In this document: positions 40,177 through 47,759 of the stretch, in pieces
How positions within the stretch are numbered: position 1 is the stretch's first letter
Layout of the letters: each line of letters begins with the position of its first letter
Source: Mycobacterium sp. 1245805.9
GTDB lineage: Bacteria > Actinomycetota > Actinomycetes > Mycobacteriales > Mycobacteriaceae
Reading direction: 5' to 3'
NCBI RefSeq assembly: GCF_001672915.1
Contig: NZ_LZKR01000173.1
Span: forward strand, 1-47,759
Length of the DNA stretch: 47,759 nt
Notes under the pieces: generated by a model
Told to the model about the DNA's origin: nothing
Databases searched by the model: none
What the model saw: the letters and a program-made list of their open reading frames with translations, nothing else
Translations under genes and position numbers: made by a program

Positions 40177-40842
40177 ATGAGCGCCCAGAGGATGGCCCGC
40201 TCCGGCAGGTCGACGGGCACCCGCGAGGCGATCTTGTCGGCAGCGGAGGTGCTGCTCGCCGAGCGCGGCATGTATGCCGTGTCCAATCGGCAGATCAGCG
40301 AGGCGGCCGGCCAGGGCAACAACGCCGCGGCGTGCTACCACTTCGGGACCAGGACCGACCTGCTCCGGGCGATCGAAAGCAAGCACCGCGAGCCGATCGA
40401 GGAGCTGCGCGCGCAGATGCTGGCCGACATCGGCGAATCGACCGAGCTCCGGGACTGGGTGGGCGCGCTGGTGCGCCCCCTCACCGATCACCTGGCCGCG
40501 CTGGGCACCCCCAGCTGGTATGCCCGGTTCGCCGCCCAGGCGCTGGCCGACCCGACCTATCGCCACGTCGTCACCAAGGACGCGCTGACGTCGCCGCTGC
40601 TGGTGCGGACGATCGACGGCATCAACCGCTGCCTTCCTGAGCTCCCCAAGCGGGTGCGCTCCGAGCGCATCTCGATGGTCCGCAACATGCTGATGCACAC
40701 CTGCGCCGAACACGAGGCAGCGCTGGCCGAGCACGGGCCGCGGTCGCGGTCGAGCTGGCCGGTCGCCGGCGAGGGGCTCATCGACGCGATCGTCGGGCTG
40801 TGGCGCGCACCGGTGCACGTGAACGCGGCGGACGACAACTGA
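40177..40842 (+). CDS. TetR-family transcriptional regulator of the P450 operon
   Basis: 221 residues. The helix-turn-helix is V-S-N-R-Q-I-S-E-A-A-G-Q-G-N-N-A-A-A-C-Y-H-F-G-T-R near residues 35-60. The ligand domain contains W-Y-A-R-F-A-A-Q-A-L-A-D-P and R-L/I-S-M-V-R-N-M-L-M-H. N-N-A-A-x-x-Y-H-F marks TetR proteins often found beside cytochrome P450 and degradation genes. The inverted repeat at 40128 is the probable binding site. The P450 ATG lies 8 bases after the stop, with its GAGGAG ribosome site overlapping the stop, so regulator and enzymes share one transcript. Confidence 0.88.
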   Translation: MSAQRMARSGRSTGTREAILSAAEVLLAERGMYAVSNRQISEAAGQGNNAAACYHFGTRTDLLRAIESKHREPIEELRAQMLADIGESTELRDWVGALVRPLTDHLAALGTPSWYARFAAQALADPTYRHVVTKDALTSPLLVRTIDGINRCLPELPKRVRSERISMVRNMLMHTCAEHEAALAEHGPRSRSSWPVAGEGLIDAIVGLWRAPVHVNAADDN

Positions 40843-40850
40843 GGAGCGGG

Positions 40851-42074
40851 ATGACCGATACCAGGACCGACACCGACGTCCCGGAGTTTCCGATGACGCG
40901 GGCGCCGGGCTGCCCCTTCGCGCCGCCGCCGGAAGCCTTGGCGCTCAACGACACCAAGCAGTTGAGCAGGGTTCGAATCTGGGACGGCAGCACCCCCTGG
41001 CTGATCCACGGCTACGACGCGATCCGCGCATTGTTCACGGACTCGCGCACCAGCGTCGACGACCGGCTGCCGGGCTACCCGCACTGGAACGCGGGCATGT
41101 TGGCGACGGTCCACACCCGGCCCCGTTCGGTCTTCACCTCCGACGCCGAAGAGCACACCCGGTTTCGCCGGATGCTGTCAAAACCCTTCACCTTCAAGCG
41201 GGTCGAAGCGCTGCGCCCGGCGGTGCAGAAGATCGCCGACGACCGCATCGATGCCCTGCTGGCCGGCCCCAATCCCGGTGACATCGTCAGCACCCTGGCG
41301 TTGCCGGTGCCGTCGCTGGTGATCAGCGAGATGTTGGGCGTCCCCTACGAGGACGCGGACTTCTTCCAGGAGCAAGCCCAACGGGGCACGGGGCGCTACG
41401 CGACGGAAGAGGACACGGCCAAGGGTGCCGCCTCGTTGGCGAAATACCTGGCCAACCTGATTCGCGCCAAGATGCAAAGCCCCTCCGAGGATTTGGTGTC
41501 CGACTTGGCCGAGCGGGTCAATGCCGAGGAGCTCAGCGTGCGCGAGGCGACGCAACTGGCGCTCGGCGTGCTGATCGCCGGTCACGAGACCACCGCGAAC
41601 ATGATCAGCCTCAGTGTCGCGGCGTTGCTCGAGCACCCCGAGCAGCGGGCGCTGCTGCGCGACGCCGACGACCCGAAGGTGATCGCCAACGCGGTCGAGG
41701 AACTGATGCGCTACCTGAGCATCATCCAGACGGGTCAGCGTCGTATTGCCGTGGAGGACATCGAGGTCGGCGGCGAGACCATCCGGGCCGGCGAGGGCAT
41801 CATCCTCGATGTCGCGCCGGCCAACTGGGATCCCCGGCAATTCCCTCACCCGGACCGGCTGGACCTGTTGCGCGAGGACGGCGCCCATGTCGGGTTCGGC
41901 TACGGCCGCCACCAGTGTGTCGGCCAGCAACTGGCCCGGATGGAACTGCAGATCGTCCTGCCCACCCTGCTGCGCCGGGTCCCGACGCTGCGGTTGGCCG
42001 CGCCGCTCGAGGAGCTGCCCTTCAAGCACGACACCCTCGCCTACGGCGTGTACGAGCTCCCCGTGACATGGTGA
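40851..42074 (+). CDS. Cytochrome P450
   Basis: 407 residues, normal for a soluble bacterial P450. The I-helix is A-G-H-E-T-T at 243-248, E-x-x-R is E-E-L-M-R at 283-287, and the haem-ligand loop F-G-Y-G-R-H-Q-C-V-G-Q puts Cys356 as thiolate ligand. It would hydroxylate an organic substrate with electrons from a ferredoxin; no ferredoxin or reductase gene is in the operon. I do not assign a CYP family. It is second in a six-gene rightward operon, and its 3' end overlaps the SDR start by 7 bases. Confidence 0.93.
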   Translation: MTDTRTDTDVPEFPMTRAPGCPFAPPPEALALNDTKQLSRVRIWDGSTPWLIHGYDAIRALFTDSRTSVDDRLPGYPHWNAGMLATVHTRPRSVFTSDAEEHTRFRRMLSKPFTFKRVEALRPAVQKIADDRIDALLAGPNPGDIVSTLALPVPSLVISEMLGVPYEDADFFQEQAQRGTGRYATEEDTAKGAASLAKYLANLIRAKMQSPSEDLVSDLAERVNAEELSVREATQLALGVLIAGHETTANMISLSVAALLEHPEQRALLRDADDPKVIANAVEELMRYLSIIQTGQRRIAVEDIEVGGETIRAGEGIILDVAPANWDPRQFPHPDRLDLLREDGAHVGFGYGRHQCVGQQLARMELQIVLPTLLRRVPTLRLAAPLEELPFKHDTLAYGVYELPVTW

Positions 42075-43015
42075 AGCCCGACCTGGCCCTTGAGGTGCCC
42101 GATCTGTCGGGCCGCTGCGCGCTCGTCACCGGCGCCAACAGCGGGCTCGGGCTTGGCCTGTCGAAGAGGCTCGCGGCCGCGGGCGCCGACGTGGTCATGG
42201 CGGTTCGTTGCCGGGCCAAGGGCGAAGCCGCCATCGCCGAGGTCCGCCGGGAGGCGCCACGGGCCAAGCTGACCATCAGGCATCTGGACCTGTCGTCGTT
42301 GCGGAGTGTGGCGGCGCTGGGCGAGGAGCTGGTCGCGGCGGGCCGGCCGATCGACATCCTGATCAACAACGCCGGCGTCATGACGCCGCCGCGGCGTCAG
42401 GAGACGCGCGAAGGTTTCGAATTGCAGTTCGGCACAAACCATCTGGGTCACTTCGCGCTGACCGGACACCTGCTGCCGTTGCTGCGCGCAGCGAAGTCCG
42501 CTCGGGTGGTGACCGTCAGCAGCATCGCCGCAACCCAGCGGAACCTCGACTTCGGCGATCCGAACGCCCACCATGGTTACCGACCCATGCGCTCCTACGG
42601 AATGGCCAAGCTGGCGCAACTGATGTTCGCGATGGAATTGGATCGGCGCAGCCGCAGCGGCGGTTGGCGCCTGATGTCCAACGCGGCGCATCCCGGGCTG
42701 AGCAAGACCAACCTGCTCAGCGGGGCGTCCTACGGGCGCGACACGCCGACTCTGCAGGCCCGTCTCACCCGGCTGACGTGGCGGCTGCTGCCGTTCATGT
42801 GGCTCGACGTCGACGAGGGCATCAAGCCGACGCTCTACGCGGCCGTGTCGCCGGACGCCGACGGCGCAAAATACTACGGCCCGCGCGGCCTGTACGAAAC
42901 CGCCGGGGGCGGCGTCACGTTCGCGGGTGTCCCCCGCTTGGCGCGTAGCGAGGCCGACATGGAGCGGCTGTGGCAGATGTCCGAACAACTCACCGGCGTC
43001 GCGTACCCCGGATGA
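42068..43015 (+). CDS. SDR family oxidoreductase (retinol-dehydrogenase / protochlorophyllide-reductase-like)
   Basis: 315 residues. The cofactor motif T-G-A-N-S-G-L-G-L-G and A-V-R-C-R after strand 2 fit NADP. N-N-A-G-V-M, catalytic Ser in V-S-S-I-A-A-T and S-Y-G-M-A-K-L-A (Y-x3-K) are present. The long C-terminal part with L-Y-A-A-V-S-P-D-A-D-G-A-K-Y-Y-G-P is typical of the retinol-dehydrogenase-like SDR group. It may oxidise the alcohol made by the P450. ATG 42068 overlaps the P450 by 7 bases. The amidohydrolase starts 37 bases later. Confidence 0.9.
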   Translation: MVKPDLALEVPDLSGRCALVTGANSGLGLGLSKRLAAAGADVVMAVRCRAKGEAAIAEVRREAPRAKLTIRHLDLSSLRSVAALGEELVAAGRPIDILINNAGVMTPPRRQETREGFELQFGTNHLGHFALTGHLLPLLRAAKSARVVTVSSIAATQRNLDFGDPNAHHGYRPMRSYGMAKLAQLMFAMELDRRSRSGGWRLMSNAAHPGLSKTNLLSGASYGRDTPTLQARLTRLTWRLLPFMWLDVDEGIKPTLYAAVSPDADGAKYYGPRGLYETAGGGVTFAGVPRLARSEADMERLWQMSEQLTGVAYPG

Positions 43016-43052
43016 TGCCGGCGGTGACCACTGTGGAGGGACGATACGAACG

Positions 43053-44222
43053 ATGATGTCGAGTCGAACCCGCACCCTCTACCCCGAGGGGGTGATCGGC
43101 GCACCCAAACACCGCCACGGTCACGCCGCTGGGTGTCCCACCGGCCTGCCCGCCGGCACGGAAGTGTTCTCGGCCGACAACCACATCTCGGTCGCCGACG
43201 ACATCTTCTACGAGCACTTCCCGGACGACCTGAAGGATCACGCGCCCCGTATCTGGTACGAGGACGGCGCTTACCTGCTCGGACGCCCGGGCCAATCCAT
43301 GGTGGTCGGCGATTTCAGCGCGGTGCTCATGCAGTACGACGACCTGGCCGGCGCGGTGAGCAGCAACATCGACGCCCGCGTACGCGAACTCGCCGAAGAC
43401 GGGGTGGACAAGGAATTGGTGTTCCCCAACGCGGTGCTGGCGTTGTTCCACTATCCCGACAAGGACCTGCGGGAGCGCATCTTTCGCATCTACAACGAAC
43501 ACATCGCCGCCGTGCAGGAGCGCTCTGGCGGCCGCTGCTACGGCGTCGGCCTCGTCAACTGGTGGGATCCGCGCGGAACCCGGCGCACGCTGACCGAGCT
43601 GAAAGCGCTCGGGCTCAAGACGTTTCTGATGCCGATCAGCCCCGGCAACGACGACAACGGCCGGGCCATCGACTTCTCCAGCGCCGCGATGGACGCCGTC
43701 TGGGGCGAGATCGAGGACGCCGGGCTGCCGGTCGCCCACCACATCGGGGAGAGCCAGCCCAAGGTTCCCAGCGAGGTCAACAGCGTCGCAGTCGCGATGA
43801 TGGTCAACATCGACTCGTTCCGGGAGATGTTCTCCAAGTACATCTTCGGCGGCATCCTCGACCGCCATCCCCGGCTGCGGATCGGCTGGTTCGAGGGTGG
43901 AATCGCCTGGGTGCCGCCGGCGCTGCAGGACGCCGAGCACGTGCTGGCCTCGTACCGGCACATGCTCAAGGACCACCCGCAGCGCGACATCCGCTACTAC
44001 TGGGACAATCACATGTGCGCCTCGTTCATGGTCGACGGGCTGGGGCTCGACCAGATCGAGGAGATCGGCATCGACAAGGTGATGTGGTCGTCCGACTATC
44101 CGCACAACGAAAGCACTTTCGGCTACTCGGAGCGGTCGTTGGCCGCGGTGGTCGACGCCGTCGGCCCCGAAGACGCCGTGCGGGTGGTCGGCGGCAATAT
44201 CAAGAAGTTCCTGGGTGTCTAG
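43053..44222 (+). CDS. Amidohydrolase-family (Amidohydro_2) metal-dependent hydrolase/decarboxylase
   Basis: 389 residues with a TIM-barrel amidohydrolase pattern. S-A-D-N-H-I-S near 41-47 is the first metal motif, with the usual second His replaced by Ser. V-A-H-H-I-G-E gives the next histidines, R-L-R-I-G-W-F-E-G-G and W-x-P are typical, and W-S-S-D-Y-P-H-N-E-S carries the terminal Asp. The family hydrolyses or decarboxylates ring-cleavage intermediates. ATGs at 43053 and 43056 are both possible. It lies between the SDR and the M24 gene (1 base before the latter), so all probably act in one pathway. The substrate is unknown. Confidence 0.88.
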   Translation: MMSSRTRTLYPEGVIGAPKHRHGHAAGCPTGLPAGTEVFSADNHISVADDIFYEHFPDDLKDHAPRIWYEDGAYLLGRPGQSMVVGDFSAVLMQYDDLAGAVSSNIDARVRELAEDGVDKELVFPNAVLALFHYPDKDLRERIFRIYNEHIAAVQERSGGRCYGVGLVNWWDPRGTRRTLTELKALGLKTFLMPISPGNDDNGRAIDFSSAAMDAVWGEIEDAGLPVAHHIGESQPKVPSEVNSVAVAMMVNIDSFREMFSKYIFGGILDRHPRLRIGWFEGGIAWVPPALQDAEHVLASYRHMLKDHPQRDIRYYWDNHMCASFMVDGLGLDQIEEIGIDKVMWSSDYPHNESTFGYSERSLAAVVDAVGPEDAVRVVGGNIKKFLGV

Positions 44223-44223
44223 C

Positions 44224-45468
44224 ATGACCGACGCACTCACCGCCCGCGGCTCGGTGATCGACATTCCCGACGAGCCGGACTTCGCCCGGATGCGCGCCGA
44301 GACCGGCGCGCGGCTTCGCGCCGCGATGGCCGACCACGGCGTCGACGCGCTCATCCTGCTGATGAACGGCTACGTCGGATACGCGACTGGCGCCAGCTGG
44401 GCGTTGATCGACGCCGGCCTGTCGCACGTGGAGCGGCCGGTCGCCGTCGTGCTGGCCGACGACGAGCACCCGCATCTGTTCCTGCCGTTTCGCGCCGGGG
44501 CGTCCCTGGAACCACGCGATCCGCCGGTGCCCGACGACCATCTGCACGGTCCGGTCTATCTCGAATTCGACCGGGGTGTAGAGGATTTCGCCCGGACATT
44601 GGCGGAGCTGATCCCGCGGGACGCGACGGTGGCCGTCGACGAGCTCACCGGCGCGATGCGGCGATCGGCGGCCACCCTGTTCCCGGCCGGCCCGCCGTCG
44701 GACGCCGCGCTCGTACTCGGCGCCGCGCAATTGGTCAAGACGCGGGACGAGCTGTCCTGCCTTCGCCGGGCCTGTCGCATCACCGAACAGGCGGTGGTCG
44801 ACGTGCAAGCGGCGTTGGCGCCGGGCGTGCGGCAGATCGACCTGTCGGCCAAGCTCGTTCGGCGCGCGTTCGAGCTGGGCGCCACCACCAACATGCTCGA
44901 GGCCATCTGGCAGGTGATGCCGAGTTCGCGGGAAGCCGGGGTGTGGACGACGCACGGCGACCTCGCGTTGCCCCTGCTGCCCTCGGCCCGCGAGCTGGCC
45001 GCCGGGGACGTGCTGTGGACCGACATCAGCATCAGCTATGCCGGATACTGCTCAGACTTCGGGCGCACCTGGGTGGTCGGCCAAGAACCCTCGCCCCGTC
45101 AGCAGGACCAATTTCGGCAGTGGCGAGCCATCCTGGACGAGGTGCTCCAGGTGACCAAGGCCGGTGTCACCTCGGGCGATCTGGCGCGTACGGCGATCGC
45201 GGCCAACGGCGGTCGCAAGCCTTGGCTGCCGCACTTCTATCTGGGCCACGGCATCGGCACCTACCCCGCCGAGGCACCAATGATCGGAACGGACCTCGGC
45301 GAGGAGTACGACGACAACTTCGTCTTTTCGCCCGGCATGGTGCTGGTCCTCGAGCCGGTGGTGTGGGAGGACGGCACGGGCGGCTATCGCAGTGAGGAGA
45401 TCGTGGTGATCACCGAAGACGGCTACACGCCGATCACCGACTACCCCTACTCCCCTTATGGCGAGTGA
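44224..45468 (+). CDS. M24 metallopeptidase-fold enzyme (Xaa-Pro peptidase/creatinase-like), metal site intact
   Basis: 414 residues with an N-terminal creatinase-like domain and a C-terminal pita-bread domain. All five metal ligands are present: D267 (T-D-I-S), D278 (S-D-F-G-R-T-W), H342 (G-H-G-I-G), E377 (L-E-P-V-V) and E391 (S-E-E-I-V). It could split an amide or C-N bond in a catabolic intermediate, or act as an aminopeptidase. In this P450/SDR/amidohydrolase operon a non-peptide substrate is plausible. ATG 44224 follows 1 base after the amidohydrolase stop. It overlaps the next gene, a degenerate homologue, by 11 bases. Confidence 0.9.
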   Translation: MTDALTARGSVIDIPDEPDFARMRAETGARLRAAMADHGVDALILLMNGYVGYATGASWALIDAGLSHVERPVAVVLADDEHPHLFLPFRAGASLEPRDPPVPDDHLHGPVYLEFDRGVEDFARTLAELIPRDATVAVDELTGAMRRSAATLFPAGPPSDAALVLGAAQLVKTRDELSCLRRACRITEQAVVDVQAALAPGVRQIDLSAKLVRRAFELGATTNMLEAIWQVMPSSREAGVWTTHGDLALPLLPSARELAAGDVLWTDISISYAGYCSDFGRTWVVGQEPSPRQQDQFRQWRAILDEVLQVTKAGVTSGDLARTAIAANGGRKPWLPHFYLGHGIGTYPAEAPMIGTDLGEEYDDNFVFSPGMVLVLEPVVWEDGTGGYRSEEIVVITEDGYTPITDYPYSPYGE

Positions 45469-46576
45469 GATTTCGCCCGACCCGCCGCGATTGCGGACGG
45501 GCCGTCGGGAACGGGCACTGGCCCAGATGGACGCACACGACCTCGACATCCTGGTGCTGGGGCGGCAATCCAACATTCGCTACGTGACCGGCGCGCCGCA
45601 GCTGTGGATAGCCGGGACGCGGCCGTTCGGTCCGATGTGCGTGGTGGTGCGCGCCACCGGGGACATCTACCTCAACAGCACCGACGACGAGGGCGTCCCC
45701 GAGGAGATCGGTCACGATCACCTCTACGGGCTGGCCTGGAACCCAATGACGCTGATCGACGTGCTGAAGAAGATCGACGGCGCCGAAGCCGCGCGCCGGG
45801 TCGGAACCGACGCCATCACACCGACTTTCGCGGCATTGCTACCCGATGCCTTCCCGAACGCCGAGCTGGTCGACGGCGAGCCGGCGATGCGGACGGCGCG
45901 GCGCGTCAAGACGCCCGACGAGATCGCCGCGATGGGCCCGGCGCTTCGAGTGGCGGAACGCGGACTCTCCGCCGCCGTCAAGGAATTGCGGCCCGGGGCG
46001 ACCGAGCAGACGCTCGCCGGGGCCGCGCTGGAGGCCATGGCCGCGGGTGGTGTCAGCACGCCGGCCACCCAGGACGTCGCCTGGGTGACCTCGCGCGACC
46101 ACCCCTGGCGGCGCGGCCCTCGCGAGGTACGGCCCGGTGACCTCGTCGCCTTCGCCGCGGGTGCGCTGGCGGAGGGGTACGTCGGTGAGGTCGGCCGGAC
46201 CTGGCCGGCAGGTGAGGGGGCGAACGGTTCGACTGGGAAGCTGTTCGGGCGCTCGGATGCGCTGTTTGACAAGATGATCGCGGCCTGTCGCCCCGGCGCA
46301 GCCGCGACCGGGTTGCTCGCCGCGTATCAGGCGGCCGGCGAGCCCATACCGCCGATGCCCGTCGCGCACGGCTTGGGATTGGGTTTCGATCCGCCCGTCG
46401 TCTCAGAAACCCTGGCGGCGGCAGACGAAGACGACCGGCTCGACGCCGGGATGGTGCTGGCGATCACCGGCTATGTGTGGCAGGAGGGTGTCGGCGCGGT
46501 TCTTCGTCGCGACACCGTCCACATCACCGACGAAGGTGCAGAGGTGCTGACCGCCAGCCCGTCGCCGGGCTCCTGA
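45458..46576 (+). CDS. M24-fold protein with degraded metal site (pseudoenzyme or metal-free creatinase-like)
   Basis: 372 residues, homologous to the preceding gene: both have the N-terminal N-I-R-Y-V-T-G-like strand region and a C-terminal pita-bread domain. Of the five M24 metal ligands only the histidine survives, H304 (A-H-G-L-G-L-G-F). Aligned positions read A233, E244, T337 and R351 where the upstream protein has D267, D278, E377 and E391. It probably cannot bind two metals. Creatinase itself uses this fold without metals, so it may catalyse a metal-free reaction, or form a hetero-oligomer with the active partner. The 11-base gene overlap supports partnership. The last operon gene. Confidence 0.88.
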   Translation: MASEISPDPPRLRTGRRERALAQMDAHDLDILVLGRQSNIRYVTGAPQLWIAGTRPFGPMCVVVRATGDIYLNSTDDEGVPEEIGHDHLYGLAWNPMTLIDVLKKIDGAEAARRVGTDAITPTFAALLPDAFPNAELVDGEPAMRTARRVKTPDEIAAMGPALRVAERGLSAAVKELRPGATEQTLAGAALEAMAAGGVSTPATQDVAWVTSRDHPWRRGPREVRPGDLVAFAAGALAEGYVGEVGRTWPAGEGANGSTGKLFGRSDALFDKMIAACRPGAAATGLLAAYQAAGEPIPPMPVAHGLGLGFDPPVVSETLAAADEDDRLDAGMVLAITGYVWQEGVGAVLRRDTVHITDEGAEVLTASPSPGS

Positions 46577-46627
46577 CGGCCGCCGGCCGACCTGCGGATT
46601 TCGCCCGCGTGTGCAAGGGTTAGCAGC

Positions 46628-46846
46628 ATGAAGACGAGAGTATTGATGGCCACGGTCGGTGCTGCGGCAGCCTTGGCGGCCGGCGTCATGTGGACCGCAC
46701 CATCGGCCTCCGCTGATACCCCGTATTGCAATTCGCTTCCCCCCAGGGATGCTCGTGAGTGCAACTGCGGATTCGACTTCGCCCCGGGCAGTCAGGAACT
46801 CCACGACTGCCTGTACGGAAACCCGGCCCCGGCACCCAAACCCTGA
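46628..46846 (+). CDS. Small secreted cysteine-containing protein
   Basis: 72 residues. A signal peptide (V-L-M-A-T-V-G-A-A-A-A-L-A-A-G) ends at S-A-S-A before Asp30. The mature part of about 43 residues has four cysteines (T-P-Y-C-N-S, E-C-N-C-G-F and D-C-L-Y-G) that could form two disulfides, and ends P-A-P-A-P-K-P. Such short secreted proteins are common in mycobacteria; none is functionally assigned here. The ATG at 46628 follows AGGGTTAGCAGC. It lies 51 bases after the M24-like gene and may or may not share its transcript. Confidence 0.78.
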   Translation: MKTRVLMATVGAAAALAAGVMWTAPSASADTPYCNSLPPRDARECNCGFDFAPGSQELHDCLYGNPAPAPKP

Positions 46847-46886
46847 TCCGCCTGGCGGCCGACGCCCGATCGAAAACTGCCTGCGG

Positions 46887-47759
46887 TCAAACGGGTTCGT
46901 CATCGTCTTCGCCGCGCAGCATCCGTTCGGGGTGGTGGAAGGAGTTGGTGCGGGGTTGTCCGCGGTCGAGATGCGGTGGGGGGATCCATTCGGTCTCACC
47001 GTGGGTGTTGGTGCGGGTGGTCCAGCCTTGTTCGGCGAGGCGGTTGTCGGGTCCGCAGGCCAGGGTGAGGTCGTCGATGTCGGTGCGCCGGGTGGTCGTC
47101 CAGCTTTGGGTGTGGTGGACCTGGCTGTGGTAGGCCGGGGCGTCGCAGCCGGGTTTGGTGCAGCCGCGATCGCGGGCGTAGAGCATGATGCGCTGGGCGG
47201 GTGAGGCGAGTCGTTTGGTGTGGTAGAGCGCCAGCGGTTTGGCGTCGTCGAAGATCGCCAGGTAGTGGTGGGCGTGGCCGGCCCAGCGGATGATGTCGGA
47301 CATGGGCACCAGGGTGCCCCCGCCGGTCAGGGCTTTGCCGGTGGCGGCCTCGAGCTCCTTGAGCGTGGTCATCGCCACGATCGACACCGGTAGCCCGTTG
47401 TGGCTGCCCAGCTTTCCCGAGGAGAACAGGGCCCGCAGCCCCGCGAGGAAGGCGTCGTGGTTGCGCTGGGCGGTCGATCGGTGGTCGCGGCGCACCGCGT
47501 CCTCATCGGGGGTGTCGTCGATGACAGGGGTGTCGTCGTCGGGGTTGGCCGCGCCGGGGGCGGCCAGCTTGGCCAGCATCGCCTCGATGGCGGCGCGTAG
47601 TTCCGGGGTGATCAGGCCGCTGAGCCGTGACATGCCGTCGAAGTCCTGCTCGCCGAGGGTCAGGCCGCGCCGGCGGGCCCGTTGTTGGTCGCTGAACTCG
47701 CCGTCCGGGTGAAGCCAGTCCATGATCCGCCGGGCGTATTTGGCCAACTCGTCGGGCCG
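46887..47759 (-). CDS. 13E12-type DUF222/HNH endonuclease protein, C-terminal part (runs off right edge)
   Basis: The open frame continues to the window edge, so the N-terminus is missing. The visible 291 codons include the end of the DUF222 domain (Y-A-R-R-I-M-D-W-L-H-P-D-G and G-L-T-L-G-E-Q) and a C-terminal HNH nuclease domain: C-T-K-P-G-C-D-A-P-A-Y-H, V-H-H-T-Q-S-W, D-I-D-D-L-T-L-A-C-G-P-D-N-R-L. This is the mycobacterial 13E12 repeat family, present in many copies per genome, and some copies are prophage integration sites. The role of the family is unclear. It converges with the small secreted gene, 40 bases away. Confidence 0.9.
   Translation of the reverse strand, partial: RPDELAKYARRIMDWLHPDGEFSDQQRARRRGLTLGEQDFDGMSRLSGLITPELRAAIEAMLAKLAAPGAANPDDDTPVIDDTPDEDAVRRDHRSTAQRNHDAFLAGLRALFSSGKLGSHNGLPVSIVAMTTLKELEAATGKALTGGGTLVPMSDIIRWAGHAHHYLAIFDDAKPLALYHTKRLASPAQRIMLYARDRGCTKPGCDAPAYHSQVHHTQSWTTTRRTDIDDLTLACGPDNRLAEQGWTTRTNTHGETEWIPPPHLDRGQPRTNSFHHPERMLRGEDDDEPV

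Noticed and set aside
42990..44354. A 454-codon minus-strand open frame
   Set aside because: It lies opposite the amidohydrolase, which has clear motifs; the reverse frame has none.
1..47759. tRNA, rRNA, CRISPR array or complete insertion sequence
   Set aside because: No cloverleaf, no regularly spaced repeats and no transposase were seen on either strand.

Overview
The window is high-GC actinobacterial DNA and almost certainly comes from a Mycobacterium, probably a slow grower. Markers for this are a PE gene followed by a PPE gene, a secreted cutinase, a WS/DGAT acyltransferase, a mycofactocin-type short-chain dehydrogenase, a Ddn-like deazaflavin protein, a SigF-type sigma factor, mycothiol-enzyme-like and DUF4389 proteins, and a 13E12-type DUF222/HNH gene at the right edge. 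I saw no rRNA, tRNA, CRISPR array or complete insertion sequence. The species is not determined.

Left part (1-4.3 kb): the start of a probable ANTAR-domain gene, a WS/DGAT, and a small leftward module (CsoR/CstR-like repressor, DUF302 protein, AhpD-like protein). The module lies behind two palindromic operators 35 bp apart. The repressor lacks the copper-sensor histidine, and the AhpD-like gene carries a one-base frameshift near its 3' end. A leftward CaiB/BaiF CoA-transferase follows.

Catabolic island (4.4-16.1 kb): a tightly packed rightward run encodes a mycofactocin-type SDR, 2-oxoacid dehydrogenase E1 alpha and beta, a free-standing 78-residue lipoyl domain, a crotonase, an acyl-CoA synthetase, a Rieske oxygenase and a KstD-like flavoprotein. 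No E2 or E3 gene is present. A perfect 21-bp inverted repeat separates this run from a convergent second crotonase. Next comes a three-gene nitrile hydratase/thiocyanate hydrolase-like set whose third gene looks like a copy of the beta N-terminal domain. Together they suggest degradation of an unidentified carboxylate, possibly nitrile-bearing or cyclic.

Middle (16.1-33 kb): methyltransferases, three TetR regulators, a membrane protein, the cutinase, a MDMPI-like enzyme, a tandem YbjQ-domain protein, a TetR/glycosyltransferase pair, a MacB/FtsX-type ABC exporter, PPE and PE genes, a DUF4389 membrane protein coupled to a flavin monooxygenase, and an SDR.

Right part (33-47.8 kb): an orphan SigF-like sigma factor, a lipoprotein, a DUF2231 protein, a sulfite-oxidase-like molybdoenzyme divergent from a LysR regulator around a perfect palindrome, a beta-lactamase-fold hydrolase, a Ddn-like protein, and a second catabolic operon. 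That operon reads TetR, cytochrome P450, SDR, amidohydrolase, an M24 peptidase-fold enzyme and an M24 pseudoenzyme. It starts at an inverted repeat overlapping a likely leaderless promoter. A small secreted cysteine-containing protein and the truncated HNH gene end the window.
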